From: Candidatus Nomurabacteria bacterium RIFCSPHIGHO2_01_FULL_39_9
GTDB taxonomy: Bacteria > Patescibacteriota > Minisyncoccia > Phycocordibacterales > DATEUR01
Direction: 5' to 3'
Assembly (NCBI GenBank): GCA_001786825.1
Contig: MFTL01000006.1
Span: 1 to 18,512 of the forward strand
DNA length: 18,512 nucleotides
The notes beneath the pieces were generated by a model, which worked only from the letters and a program-made list of their open reading frames with translations, had not been told where the DNA came from and ran no database searches. Positions 5,960 through 13,251 of this stretch are shown here, in pieces. Every line of letters begins with the position of its first letter. The first letter of the stretch is position 1. The translations under genes were made by a program, and so were the position numbers.

Positions 5960-6817
5960 ATGCACAAATCAGTTCTTTTAAATGAAATAATAAGCGAGCT
6001 TGATTTAAAACCCGGGGATATTTTTGTTGACGCAACACTTGGCGCTGGTGGCCACAGCAGAGCTGTTTGTGAGAAATTTCCAAAAGCGAAAATAATCGGA
6101 TTTGATTTAGACGAAGGAGCTTATAAGTTAGCAGAAGAGAAATTAAAAGGTTGTAATACCGAAATTTTTAAGACAAACTTCAAAAATCTTGATTCTTTTG
6201 TAAAAGAGCCCTTTAATGCGATACTTTTTGACCTTGGGCTAAGCTCGATGGAGCTTGAAAGCTCTGGTCGAGGATTTTCATTTTTGCGGAACGAGCCACT
6301 TCTTATGACTTTTGGTGATCCGAAAGAATATCTTTTTACTGCTCGTGACATCGTCAATAGCTGGGATGAAGAAAATATTGTTGCAATTTTGAAAGGCTAC
6401 GGTGAAGAGCCTCGAGCTCAAAAAATAGCCAGAGCAATCATTGAAAGAAGAAAGGGAAAGTCGATCGAGACAACTTTTGATCTGGTGGAAACACTTTCAA
6501 GTGTTTTTCCAAAAAAAGGTCGAATTCATTTTGCGACAAAAACTTTTCAAGCGATTCGCATTGCCGTTAATGATGAATTGAACGTTATTAAAGAAGTATT
6601 ACCTAAAGCTTTTCATCTTTTAAAATCCGGCGGCAAAATTTTTGTGATATCTTTCCATAGTCTTGAAGACAGAATCGTAAAGCGATTTTTCAAAGAACAG
6701 AAAAAAAATGATTTGGCAAAAATTATTACCAAGAAACCGCTTATTGCGACGAGGGAAGAAATTCTTGAAAATCCGCGCGCCCGCAGTGCAAAGTTAAGGA
6801 TTTTAGAAAAAATTTAA
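5960..6817 (+). CDS. rsmH: 16S rRNA (cytosine-N4) methyltransferase RsmH (MraW)
   Basis: Methylates N4 of C1402 in the decoding centre of 16S rRNA using S-adenosylmethionine. The 285-residue protein starts MHKSVLLNEI, the standard opening, so ATG 5960 is preferred over an in-frame GTG at 5948. The SAM-binding loop is DATLGAGGHS (24-33), followed by GFDLDEGAY (47-55), FDLGLSSMELESSGRGFSF (90-108), ATKTFQAIRIAVNDEL (192-207), SFHSLEDRIVKRFF (231-244) and NPRARSAKLR (271-280). It is somewhat shorter than E. coli RsmH (313). The start codon is one base after the mraZ stop. After the gene comes a 31-bp, almost purely A/T gap before ftsL. Confidence 0.96.
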   Translation: MHKSVLLNEIISELDLKPGDIFVDATLGAGGHSRAVCEKFPKAKIIGFDLDEGAYKLAEEKLKGCNTEIFKTNFKNLDSFVKEPFNAILFDLGLSSMELESSGRGFSFLRNEPLLMTFGDPKEYLFTARDIVNSWDEENIVAILKGYGEEPRAQKIARAIIERRKGKSIETTFDLVETLSSVFPKKGRIHFATKTFQAIRIAVNDELNVIKEVLPKAFHLLKSGGKIFVISFHSLEDRIVKRFFKEQKKNDLAKIITKKPLIATREEILENPRARSAKLRILEKI

Positions 6818-6848
6818 ATTTAAAAATATTTAAAAATCAAATTTTAAT

Positions 6849-7133
6849 ATGACATTGATAAAAAAACTAAATATACGAATTTTTCTAGGCATTTTTCTTG
6901 CTGTTTTTTGCCTTTATCTTTATTTGGTGAGCAGTATTACTTTGAATATTATTGAAAGAAAAAATATTGAAAATGAGATGAAAAATAAAGCCAGTCTTTT
7001 GAGCGGTCTCGAATTGGACTTTTTGGCGCAAGACCGAAAAATAAACCCGGAATTGGCAAAATCACTTGGTTTTGAAGAAAATAATCGGACGTTTTTCGCT
7101 TATCGCAAGACTTTAGTTGCGAGTCTAGAATAA
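6849..7133 (+). CDS. ftsL: FtsL-like septum protein
   Basis: A 94-residue bitopic membrane protein: a short basic cytoplasmic end (TLIKKLNIR), one membrane helix (about 11-33), then a charged helical outer region (IIERKNIENEMKNKASLLSGLELDFL) able to form a coiled coil. FtsL partners FtsB and FtsQ in the divisome and activates FtsWI. FtsL sequences diverge strongly, so the call rests on size, topology and position between rsmH and ftsI. The stop overlaps the ftsI start by one base (TAATG), giving coupled translation. No Shine-Dalgarno is visible before the start, only A/T-rich sequence. Confidence 0.72.
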   Translation: MTLIKKLNIRIFLGIFLAVFCLYLYLVSSITLNIIERKNIENEMKNKASLLSGLELDFLAQDRKINPELAKSLGFEENNRTFFAYRKTLVASLE

Positions 7134-8836
7134 TGAAAGATCACACGATAAGAATAAAGATTTTTTCGGGAATAATATTTTTAGTGGCTTTGATTTTGTT
7201 AACCAAGCTTTTCTTTTTGCAGGTCTTGAGGAATGAAGCTTTTGCTTCGCGGGCCGATCGGCAATATGTTACGCCGATTGAAAATATTTACAATCGCGGT
7301 TCAATTTTCTTTACGACTAAAGATAAAGAGCTCGTTTCGGCCGCTTCTATCAGCAGTGGTTTTAAAATTACGATTAACCCTCGCGCAATTAAAAATCCCG
7401 AGGAAGCTTTCAATGTTTTAAATCAAATAATTTCTCTTAACAAAGAAGAGTTTTTAGCAAAGGCGATAAAAGATGATCCCTATGAAGAAATTGCTTTTCG
7501 CCAGAGCAAAGAGGTGGCTGATAAAATAAGTGAATTAAAAATTCCCGGCGTTTCAGTTTTTAAAGAAAGATGGCGTTTTTATCCGGGCAATGAATTGGCT
7601 AGCCGGGCCATCGGCCTTGTCGCCTTTGATGCTGACAAGCAGACAGGTCGCTACGGTCTTGAGCGTTCTTACAATCATATTTTAGAGAGACAGGCCGACA
7701 AGCTCTACATCAATTTTTTTGCGGAGGTTTTTGCCAATTTGAGCCAACTTGTTTTTGAAAAAGAAAAGCCCGGCAATGTCGTCACCTCAATTGAGCCAAG
7801 CGTCCAGGGCGTTTTGGAGGAACAATTGGCCGGAATAATCAAGAAGTGGAACAGTAATTTTGCCGGCGGCATTATTTTAAATCCTAAAAATGGTGAAGTT
7901 TATGCCATGGCCCATTTGCCCCAAATTAATTTAAATGATTTTTCAAAAGTGCGCGATGTGAGCTTATTTGGCAATCCTATTGTGGAGAGCGTATTTGAAT
8001 TTGGTTCGGTTATCAAGGCGCTTACAATGGCCGCTGCTTTAAACGAAGGGAAAGTTACCGCTGACACGAAATATGATGATAAAGGTTTTATTGTGGTTGG
8101 CAAAGAGACAATTAACAACTTTGATAAAAAAGGTAGAGGCGTGACAAATATGCAAGAGGTTTTAAATCAATCGCTTAACACCGGCGCAGTTTTTGCGATG
8201 CAAAAATTAGGCCGCGATAAATTTCGAAAATACTTTTTTGATTTTGGCTTAAAGGAAAGAACCGGCGTTGATTTGCCGTCGGAAGTAAAAAATTTGGTTA
8301 GTAATTTAGAGGGTAATCAAGATGTCGAATATGCCACAGCTTCCTTTGGCCAAGGCATTGCGACCAGTCCAATTTCCGCCGCACGAGCTTTTTCTGCTCT
8401 TGCCAATGGCGGAACGCTCGTGACGCCGCATTTGGTTACCAAGATAGATTTTGACGATCTGCCGGATAAAGAAATAAAAAAAACTGCTTCTCCAAATCAA
8501 ATAATCAAACCAGAAACAGCCGAAGAAATTACGCGAATGCTGACAGTTGTTTTTGACAAATCTATTAATAAGACTGATTCACTACTCAAGCGTTATAATA
8601 TTGCCGCTAAAACTGGCACGGCTCAAATTGCCAAAGAACAGGGCGGAGGTTATTATGAAGACAAGCACCTCCATTCTTTCTTTGCTTATTTTCCCGCTTA
8701 TAATCCAGAATTTCTTGTATTGCTTTATACTAAAGACCCAAAAGGCGCGCGTTTTGCTTCTGAAACAATGGCCGGCCCATTTATGAATATTGCTAAGTTT
8801 TTAATAAGCTATTATGAAATTCCGCCTGATCGCTAA
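7133..8836 (+). CDS. ftsI: Penicillin-binding protein 3, septal transpeptidase
   Basis: A class B PBP predicted to crosslink septal peptidoglycan. The 567-residue protein has one N-terminal membrane anchor (about 10-30), a pedestal region (40-215) that includes YPGNELASRAIGLV (150-163), and a transpeptidase domain with SVIK (acylated Ser292), SLN (347-349) and KTGT (493-496). GQGIATSPISAARAFSALANGG (407-427 region) is also typical. The usual RGxIxDRnG motif is degenerate here: NRGSIFFTTKDKEL (54-67) keeps only the RG. Length is close to E. coli FtsI (588). The gene overlaps ftsL by one base and murF by 23 bases. No C-terminal PASTA domain is present. Confidence 0.94.
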   Translation: MKDHTIRIKIFSGIIFLVALILLTKLFFLQVLRNEAFASRADRQYVTPIENIYNRGSIFFTTKDKELVSAASISSGFKITINPRAIKNPEEAFNVLNQIISLNKEEFLAKAIKDDPYEEIAFRQSKEVADKISELKIPGVSVFKERWRFYPGNELASRAIGLVAFDADKQTGRYGLERSYNHILERQADKLYINFFAEVFANLSQLVFEKEKPGNVVTSIEPSVQGVLEEQLAGIIKKWNSNFAGGIILNPKNGEVYAMAHLPQINLNDFSKVRDVSLFGNPIVESVFEFGSVIKALTMAAALNEGKVTADTKYDDKGFIVVGKETINNFDKKGRGVTNMQEVLNQSLNTGAVFAMQKLGRDKFRKYFFDFGLKERTGVDLPSEVKNLVSNLEGNQDVEYATASFGQGIATSPISAARAFSALANGGTLVTPHLVTKIDFDDLPDKEIKKTASPNQIIKPETAEEITRMLTVVFDKSINKTDSLLKRYNIAAKTGTAQIAKEQGGGYYEDKHLHSFFAYFPAYNPEFLVLLYTKDPKGARFASETMAGPFMNIAKFLISYYEIPPDR

Positions 8837-10031
8837 AAAAATTTTAACTTTCGTTTTTATTCTTCAAGCTAAATTAATTTTAGCCAAGTATAAGCCGAAA
8901 ATTATTGTAGTTACCGGGAGCGTCGGCAAGACCTCGGCTAAAAGCGCGCTCTATAATGTTTTGCGCCAGTTTGATTCAGTTAGGAAAAATATTACTAAAG
9001 GTAATAGCTATCAAATCGCGCTAACAATTATTGGCGCTAGCGACAAATGGTTCAAATCACTCATTAAAGGTTTCTTCATTTTAATTTTCAAAGAAAAATA
9101 TCCGCATTATCTTATTTTGGAAATTGCCTGTCGCCGACCCGGGGAATTAGAAGAAATTTTGCCGTGGCTGCCGATTGATTTTGCAATAGTCACTTATTTT
9201 GGAATGGTGCCGCCCCATATTGAATTTTTTGATTCCCGCAAACATTTAATTGAAGAAAAATTAAAAATTCTACAAAATCTTAAAAAAGGCGGAACTGTTA
9301 TTTTAAATGCCGATAGTCCGGATTTTAATTTTATAAAAGAAAAAATTAGAGCTCAAATAGTGACATTTGGTTTTGATGCTGGCGATGTGAGAGGCGGTAA
9401 TTTACAAATTATTTATGAAAGTAATTTACCAACAGGTATTAATTTTAGAATTGATTATGGTGGCAATAGCGTGCCGGTAAATATCAAAGGTGCATTAGGC
9501 CGTGCTCATGTTTACGCTTATTTGGCAGCGCTTGCTTTTGCTTATAAAAATAATTTTAATATGGTTCTGGCGAGTCAAAGCGCGGCAAATTATGACGCGC
9601 CTTGGGGGAGAATGAAGCTCTTGGCAGGGCTCAAAGATTCTTTAATTATCGATGATTCGTATAATTCTTCACCGTCGGCATTAGAGGAGGCAATCACCGC
9701 TTTATCTGAAATTAAAACAACCGGCCGGAAAATTGCAGTCTTGGGCGATATGTTAGAGCTTGGTCGTGAAAGCCATGATGTTCACATAAGACTTGGCGAA
9801 CTGGCAGGGAAGACTATCGACTTTTTAATTACCGTCGGTTCTCGAGCGCGAGGAATATCCCTTGGCGCTAGTGTTAAATTAAAATCTTCACAAATTATGC
9901 AATTTGAAAAAAATGATGAAGTAATTGAATATCTTAAAAATCTAATCAAACCGGGCGATTTGATTTTGGTTAAAGGCTCACGCGCGATGCGTTTAGAAGA
10001 AGTGGTTAAAATTCTTTCGAAAGCTCCTTAA
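8814..10031 (+). CDS. murF: MurF-type Mur ligase lacking the N-terminal substrate domain
   Basis: Predicted UDP-MurNAc-tripeptide:D-Ala-D-Ala ligase, the last cytoplasmic step in building the pentapeptide precursor. The ATP site is VTGSVGKTSAKS (33-44). Other Mur ligase signatures are EIACRRPGELEE (103-114), VTYFGMVPPHIEFF (126-139), DDSYNSSPSALEEAI (280-294), LGDMLELG (310-317) and KGSRAMRLEE (387-396); DDSYNSSP and GDMLELG are specific to MurF. The protein has 405 residues against about 450. The usual N-terminal Rossmann-like domain binding the UDP-sugar is absent and replaced by about 28 residues with a hydrophobic helix (IAKKILTFVFILQAKLILAKY). ATG 8814 overlaps ftsI by 23 bases; no later start is convincing. 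The 3' end overlaps the opposing surface-protein gene by 26 bp. Confidence 0.88.
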   Translation: MKFRLIAKKILTFVFILQAKLILAKYKPKIIVVTGSVGKTSAKSALYNVLRQFDSVRKNITKGNSYQIALTIIGASDKWFKSLIKGFFILIFKEKYPHYLILEIACRRPGELEEILPWLPIDFAIVTYFGMVPPHIEFFDSRKHLIEEKLKILQNLKKGGTVILNADSPDFNFIKEKIRAQIVTFGFDAGDVRGGNLQIIYESNLPTGINFRIDYGGNSVPVNIKGALGRAHVYAYLAALAFAYKNNFNMVLASQSAANYDAPWGRMKLLAGLKDSLIIDDSYNSSPSALEEAITALSEIKTTGRKIAVLGDMLELGRESHDVHIRLGELAGKTIDFLITVGSRARGISLGASVKLKSSQIMQFEKNDEVIEYLKNLIKPGDLILVKGSRAMRLEEVVKILSKAP

Positions 10032-12678
10032 TTTTCGCTCGTGTTTTGGGACCAATATAGCCGTAGCCGCGATCACCGGGTTTGGCAATATCGTATTTAA
10101 CTTGGAATTTTTTAACAGCTTCTTTTGTTTGATAGCCGTAGCGCTTTGTTTCTTTGCCGGGTGAACCGGGGCCTGTCTTTGCAACAGCAATGCCAATAGT
10201 ATTGAAGAATTTTTGAATTTCTTTAACCTCTTGACTTACTTGGCCGAAACCAATACCACGATTGATTGTAGTTAAAACAGTTTTATTTGGAGTGGTCGAA
10301 ACAGCTGAATTGTTTGTTAGAGTGGCGGTTGTAATTGTTCCTGATTGAGCTAAATAAGGGAATGTCGCGGTTGTAGTGTTTAGGGTTAATGGATTATTTA
10401 TTGTGTTTGTAGTTGTTGTAAGAGAAGATGTAACAGGGAAAATTGATGTCGTTGAAATTGTAGAAGTTGTCGAATTTGATAGAGGCAAAATAATTGCGCT
10501 ACCACCGCCTCCTCCACCACTTGAAGTTGTGGTAATTGGAGCAGGTTCGGGCGTTGGTGTTGGTTCAAGCGTAGGTTCTGGCGCTGGTTCAGGTGTTGGT
10601 GCAGGCGTAGGCTCTGGCGTTGGCGTCGGATTTGGATCTGATGGCGGCGGAGTTGATTCGTTTGTCTCCATAAAACCCGGGTCGGCTGAATCAACAGGCA
10701 AGATATAAAGACTGCCCGGTTCGAGATCGCGTGCCTTCTCCCATGTGCCTAGACATGTGCTTGTCGTAAAATCCCAATCTTTACATTTCATAAGCGTATT
10801 GCCTTTAGCTTCAATTTCAAATTCGGAATTGGTGCCAAGACCAGTTGGATCAATAGCAAAACTCTGCACAGCAAGAGGATTGTCAGTTAAGACATTTTCT
10901 TCAACTCGAAGGTCGTTGTTTGTATTTTCTGTGTGATTTTTAACTATAATCTTTTTTATAATATTTGGATTTGTCGGAACAATTTCAATATCGTCAGCTA
11001 CTTTTGTTTCGGTGTAATTAAGTAGAGCATTTTCTTTATCAAGCAGGGCAATTTGTTTCTTTGATTCAAAAAGCTCAGAAGCAGTATTTCTTTTTTCAAT
11101 ATTAAAACTATAATTTTCATTTTTAACTAAGTCTTTCTTTTTTATATATTTTCCCTTACAAATCTGATTACCAAAATCAAAATCATTGCATTCGAACAGA
11201 TCATTACCAACAGCTGTCGCTTCAATATCTGCCGACTTTGCAACTGTTTCTGATTGAAATTCAATAGTTTTTCTATCAGGGTTTGTTTCAGTGTTTTCTT
11301 CAGTATTTATTATAATTTCATCTAATTGTTCACCGGTTTCCGCGTCAAAATAAGTGATTATTTTGTGAGGATTCATGTCAATCAGTTGGACCGTGATGAT
11401 AGTTTCAAAAGGATTTTGAAGAATGCTCTGGATTGAAGGAATCACTTCAAGTCTTTGATCTAAAACCAAAAAACCGTCTTTTGCTTGGCCATAAACAGAT
11501 TGACCGGGCGAAGAGGAGACAAGCTCATATTCTTCATTCACAACTAAATTTTTTTCTTTTTTCCAACGTCGGCAAATGCCCTCTGTTTGATTATATTCGA
11601 GACAAGTGAGCAGCTTGGGGCTTAGGGCAACATCAGTGACCTTAACTTCTTCAGCGACAAGTGCGGTTGTGTCGATAAAAATTTCTTTTTTAGTGACATT
11701 GTTTTCTTCTCTGTGCACGACTTCAATGATGACATCATTATTCAGACTTTCTGTGGAAACGTTGATAACGTTAACTGCTGGCACAGGAAGCGGCGGCGCA
11801 TTTTCAACAACGGGTGTCGCAACTGGAACGAGTTTAACTGATGTTTCGGTCTCTGAAGATTGTTCTTCAAAATCAAGCAGTTCGCTTTTTTTGTTCAAAG
11901 CGTTAACGCGTCGGCTTGATTCAGCGTAGCCCGGATCAGCAGGCGTAAATTCTATTGTGTATTCAGAGCCAGGTACGATATTTGCAAGTTTGATCCAGCG
12001 GCCAGTACATGTTTGGTTGGTGTAATCCCAAAGAGCGCATTTAAAAAGATCTTTACCTTCAGCAGCTTTTTTAAAGCGACCTTTTGTGAAAGCAAGACCT
12101 GTTACATCACCCAAAGCAAATTTTCTATTCCAATGACCACTTGCCGGAATTTCATCAACTGGAATATCAATGATTCCTTCCTCGGAAATACTTATGTTAT
12201 CTAGCTCAAGACTTGAGATCGGCGCATCGGTAAAAGAAATTTGTATTTTTCGTGCATCGCTTCTTGGGCCACGAAACGTAAGACCGGCTCTTAAATTTCC
12301 TCTAGCCAGACTGCCACCTTGCGCGTCTAAAATATCAACGGTGCCTTGTAAGCCACTACCGCTTGCTTTTTTACTGTCTACTTGCACGAAATTTGGTTGG
12401 GCTTGCACGGTGTGAACATACGAAAAAGAAAAAACTAGGAATGATAAAATCATCAATGCAAAAACACCCCAATGGACATGACTCCGATTAGGGTGATGAT
12501 GCCAAGCACGATACCAGGCCGCATTATTATGAAGATAAGAGTGAGCATGGCCTATAATGGGAATTCCGTGATTATTATGACAATTAGTGGAGTCTAATTC
12601 GCAGATATATTCAGCTGAACAAGAATCAGAAACCTTGCATAAATAGAGGCGAATGCGATTTATGAATCTCTTAATCAT
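10006..12678 (-). CDS. Large exported surface protein with C-x9-C modules and C-terminal peptidoglycan-binding domain
   Basis: An 890-residue protein of unknown specific function, probably held at the cell surface. Residues 1-70 are unusual: four Cys (14, 20, 26, 33) and ten His. A hydrophobic segment follows (about 71-90) with a possible signal cleavage after VQA (91-93). The exported part has four related modules (about 210-254, 354-398, 492-537, 627-671), each with C-x9-C then an aromatic; modules 1 and 4 share LxPGSxY and ADPGaxE. A Pro/Thr/Glu-rich linker (about 672-712), a poly-Gly run and a Ser/Thr-rich stretch lead to a PG_binding_1-like domain (about 806-888; GSPGKE, AVKKFQVKYDIAKPGDRGYGYIGPKTRAKI) of a form common in Parcubacteria. 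The promoter gives an apparently leaderless mRNA. Its end overlaps murF and no terminator is visible. Confidence 0.88.
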   Translation of the reverse strand: MIKRFINRIRLYLCKVSDSCSAEYICELDSTNCHNNHGIPIIGHAHSYLHNNAAWYRAWHHHPNRSHVHWGVFALMILSFLVFSFSYVHTVQAQPNFVQVDSKKASGSGLQGTVDILDAQGGSLARGNLRAGLTFRGPRSDARKIQISFTDAPISSLELDNISISEEGIIDIPVDEIPASGHWNRKFALGDVTGLAFTKGRFKKAAEGKDLFKCALWDYTNQTCTGRWIKLANIVPGSEYTIEFTPADPGYAESSRRVNALNKKSELLDFEEQSSETETSVKLVPVATPVVENAPPLPVPAVNVINVSTESLNNDVIIEVVHREENNVTKKEIFIDTTALVAEEVKVTDVALSPKLLTCLEYNQTEGICRRWKKEKNLVVNEEYELVSSSPGQSVYGQAKDGFLVLDQRLEVIPSIQSILQNPFETIITVQLIDMNPHKIITYFDAETGEQLDEIIINTEENTETNPDRKTIEFQSETVAKSADIEATAVGNDLFECNDFDFGNQICKGKYIKKKDLVKNENYSFNIEKRNTASELFESKKQIALLDKENALLNYTETKVADDIEIVPTNPNIIKKIIVKNHTENTNNDLRVEENVLTDNPLAVQSFAIDPTGLGTNSEFEIEAKGNTLMKCKDWDFTTSTCLGTWEKARDLEPGSLYILPVDSADPGFMETNESTPPPSDPNPTPTPEPTPAPTPEPAPEPTLEPTPTPEPAPITTTSSGGGGGGSAIILPLSNSTTSTISTTSIFPVTSSLTTTTNTINNPLTLNTTTATFPYLAQSGTITTATLTNNSAVSTTPNKTVLTTINRGIGFGQVSQEVKEIQKFFNTIGIAVAKTGPGSPGKETKRYGYQTKEAVKKFQVKYDIAKPGDRGYGYIGPKTRAKIKELSKEF
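10540..10660 (-). repeat. Pro/Thr/Glu/Ala-rich low-complexity linker repeat
   Basis: About 120 bp of near-repeats (GGTTCTGGCGTTGG-like units on the plus strand) encode alternating TPEPTPAPEP-type sequence, a cell-wall-spanning or extended linker. The opposite strand shows a Gly/Val-rich frame that is only a shadow. Unit number could vary by recombination or slippage. Confidence 0.75.
10665..12051 (-). repeat. Four divergent copies of a C-x9-C surface module
   Basis: Protein-level repeats at about 11917-12051, 11485-11620, 11065-11204 and 10667-10798. Each starts with hydrophobic-hydrophobic-K/T/E-Cys, places a second Cys after nine residues (KCALWDYTNQTC, TCLEYNQTEGIC, ECNDFDFGNQIC, KCKDWDFTTSTC), then W or Y two or three residues on, and a Tyr-containing strand. 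Copies 1 and 4 are closest. The two cysteines could form one disulfide per module after export. Confidence 0.7.
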
Positions 12679-12684
12679 ATTCTA

Positions 12685-12713
12685 TTTATACATTGTTCTT
12701 TTTAACTTAGCAA
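12685..12713 (-). promoter_or_regulatory. Promoter of the surface-protein gene
   Basis: On the minus strand TTGCTA (12713-12708), a 17-bp spacer, and TATAAA (12690-12685). Only 6 nt separate the -10 from the ATG at 12678, so the transcript probably begins at the start codon. Confidence 0.65.
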
Positions 12714-12721
12714 TGCCTTTA

Positions 12722-12741
12722 ATATATATATATATATATAT
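12722..12741. repeat. (AT)10 dinucleotide repeat upstream of the surface-protein promoter
   Basis: Twenty uninterrupted bases of alternating A and T, ending 9 bp upstream of the -35 of the minus-strand surface-protein promoter. The position suits an UP element, and the repeat is prone to length change by slippage. Confidence 0.85.
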
Positions 12742-12785
12742 CATCAAAAACTCATATATTTCAAGGGTTTTAAAAGACTTCTATT

Positions 12786-12813
12786 AAAAAAGCATACAAA
12801 AATGTATGCTTTT
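12786..12813 (-). terminator. Intrinsic terminator of the 82-residue gene
   Basis: An 11-bp perfect stem, AAAAGCATACA (12788-12798) with TGTATGCTTTT (12803-12813), around an AAAA loop. Read on the minus strand it ends in a T run. The TAA stop of the gene (12812-12814) overlaps the stem. Confidence 0.85.
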
Positions 12814-13060
12814 AAATTTCTTTTATTTCCCGAATAACAAGTTTAATCGGCTTAAACCAGCGCAAGCGCGCTTCTTCCATTTCCAGAATTATTGAATAAT
12901 TGGAAAAGGCGTAAATCTCGTCATTGCTTTGGTAAAGAAGGCTGTTTTGAAGTTTGTTTTGATATTCTTGAGGTGAGCCAAATGTTTTACGCAATTTTTT
13001 AATTTCTTTTTTGAATGTTCTGGTAGCGAGAATGATTGCGCGCGGTTTCTTTTTTGCCAT
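12812..13060 (-). CDS. Small basic protein, unknown
   Basis: An 82-residue protein with a lysine/arginine-rich N-terminal half (MAKKKPRAIILATRTFKKEIKKLRKTF) and a more hydrophobic C-terminal half ending in alternating charged and hydrophobic residues (IKLVIREIKEI). It has no signal peptide or membrane segment, and I recognise no family. The basic helix could bind nucleic acid, but nothing proves it. It has a near-consensus promoter about 40 nt upstream and its own terminator, so it is a single-gene unit. Clean expression signals argue for a real gene; no partner gene of a toxin-antitoxin type is adjacent. Confidence 0.72.
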   Translation of the reverse strand: MAKKKPRAIILATRTFKKEIKKLRKTFGSPQEYQNKLQNSLLYQSNDEIYAFSNYSIILEMEEARLRWFKPIKLVIREIKEI

Positions 13061-13107
13061 AGATTACGAGTTTAGGGTTTGTATTTTCAGGAACAAATAT
13101 TTTGGTG

Positions 13108-13135
13108 ATTTTATAGAGTTTTGCGTTTTTGTCAA
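13108..13135 (-). promoter_or_regulatory. Promoter of the 82-residue gene
   Basis: On the minus strand TTGACA (13135-13130), a 16-bp spacer, and TAAAAT (13113-13108), the same geometry as the greA promoter. The predicted start near 13101 leaves a leader of about 40 nt. Confidence 0.75.
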
Positions 13136-13136
13136 T

Positions 13137-13182
13137 AAAAAAATCCCGTTAGTTGATAAGACGAGCGGGATTTTATTTTTTT
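13137..13182. terminator. Bidirectional hairpin terminator
   Basis: A 9-bp stem, AAAATCCCG (13140-13148) with CGGGATTTT (13166-13174), with T-rich tails on both strands (13171-13182 on plus; 13143-13137 on minus). No protein gene ends here on either strand. It sits between two divergent promoters and immediately upstream of the minus-strand -35, so it could insulate them or end an unseen small RNA. Confidence 0.7.
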
Positions 13183-13235
13183 TATTAATTATTCAATCGG
13201 GCTAGTCTTTCAATTAATTAAAAATTATACTAATT

Positions 13236-13244
13236 TGCTATAAT
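13236..13244 (+). promoter_or_regulatory. Extended -10 promoter of the FAD oxidoreductase gene
   Basis: TGCTATAAT at 13236-13244 is a perfect extended -10. No good -35 is visible, as is usual for such promoters. The ATG at 13252 is 7 nt after the -10, predicting a leaderless transcript. Confidence 0.65.
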
Positions 13245-13251
13245 AAGAGCA

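Noticed and set aside
10376..10708. Gly/Val-rich 110-residue plus-strand ORF
   Set aside because: It is the reverse of the Pro/Thr/Glu linker and Ser/Thr stretch of the minus-strand surface protein; the low-complexity repeats keep it open by chance.
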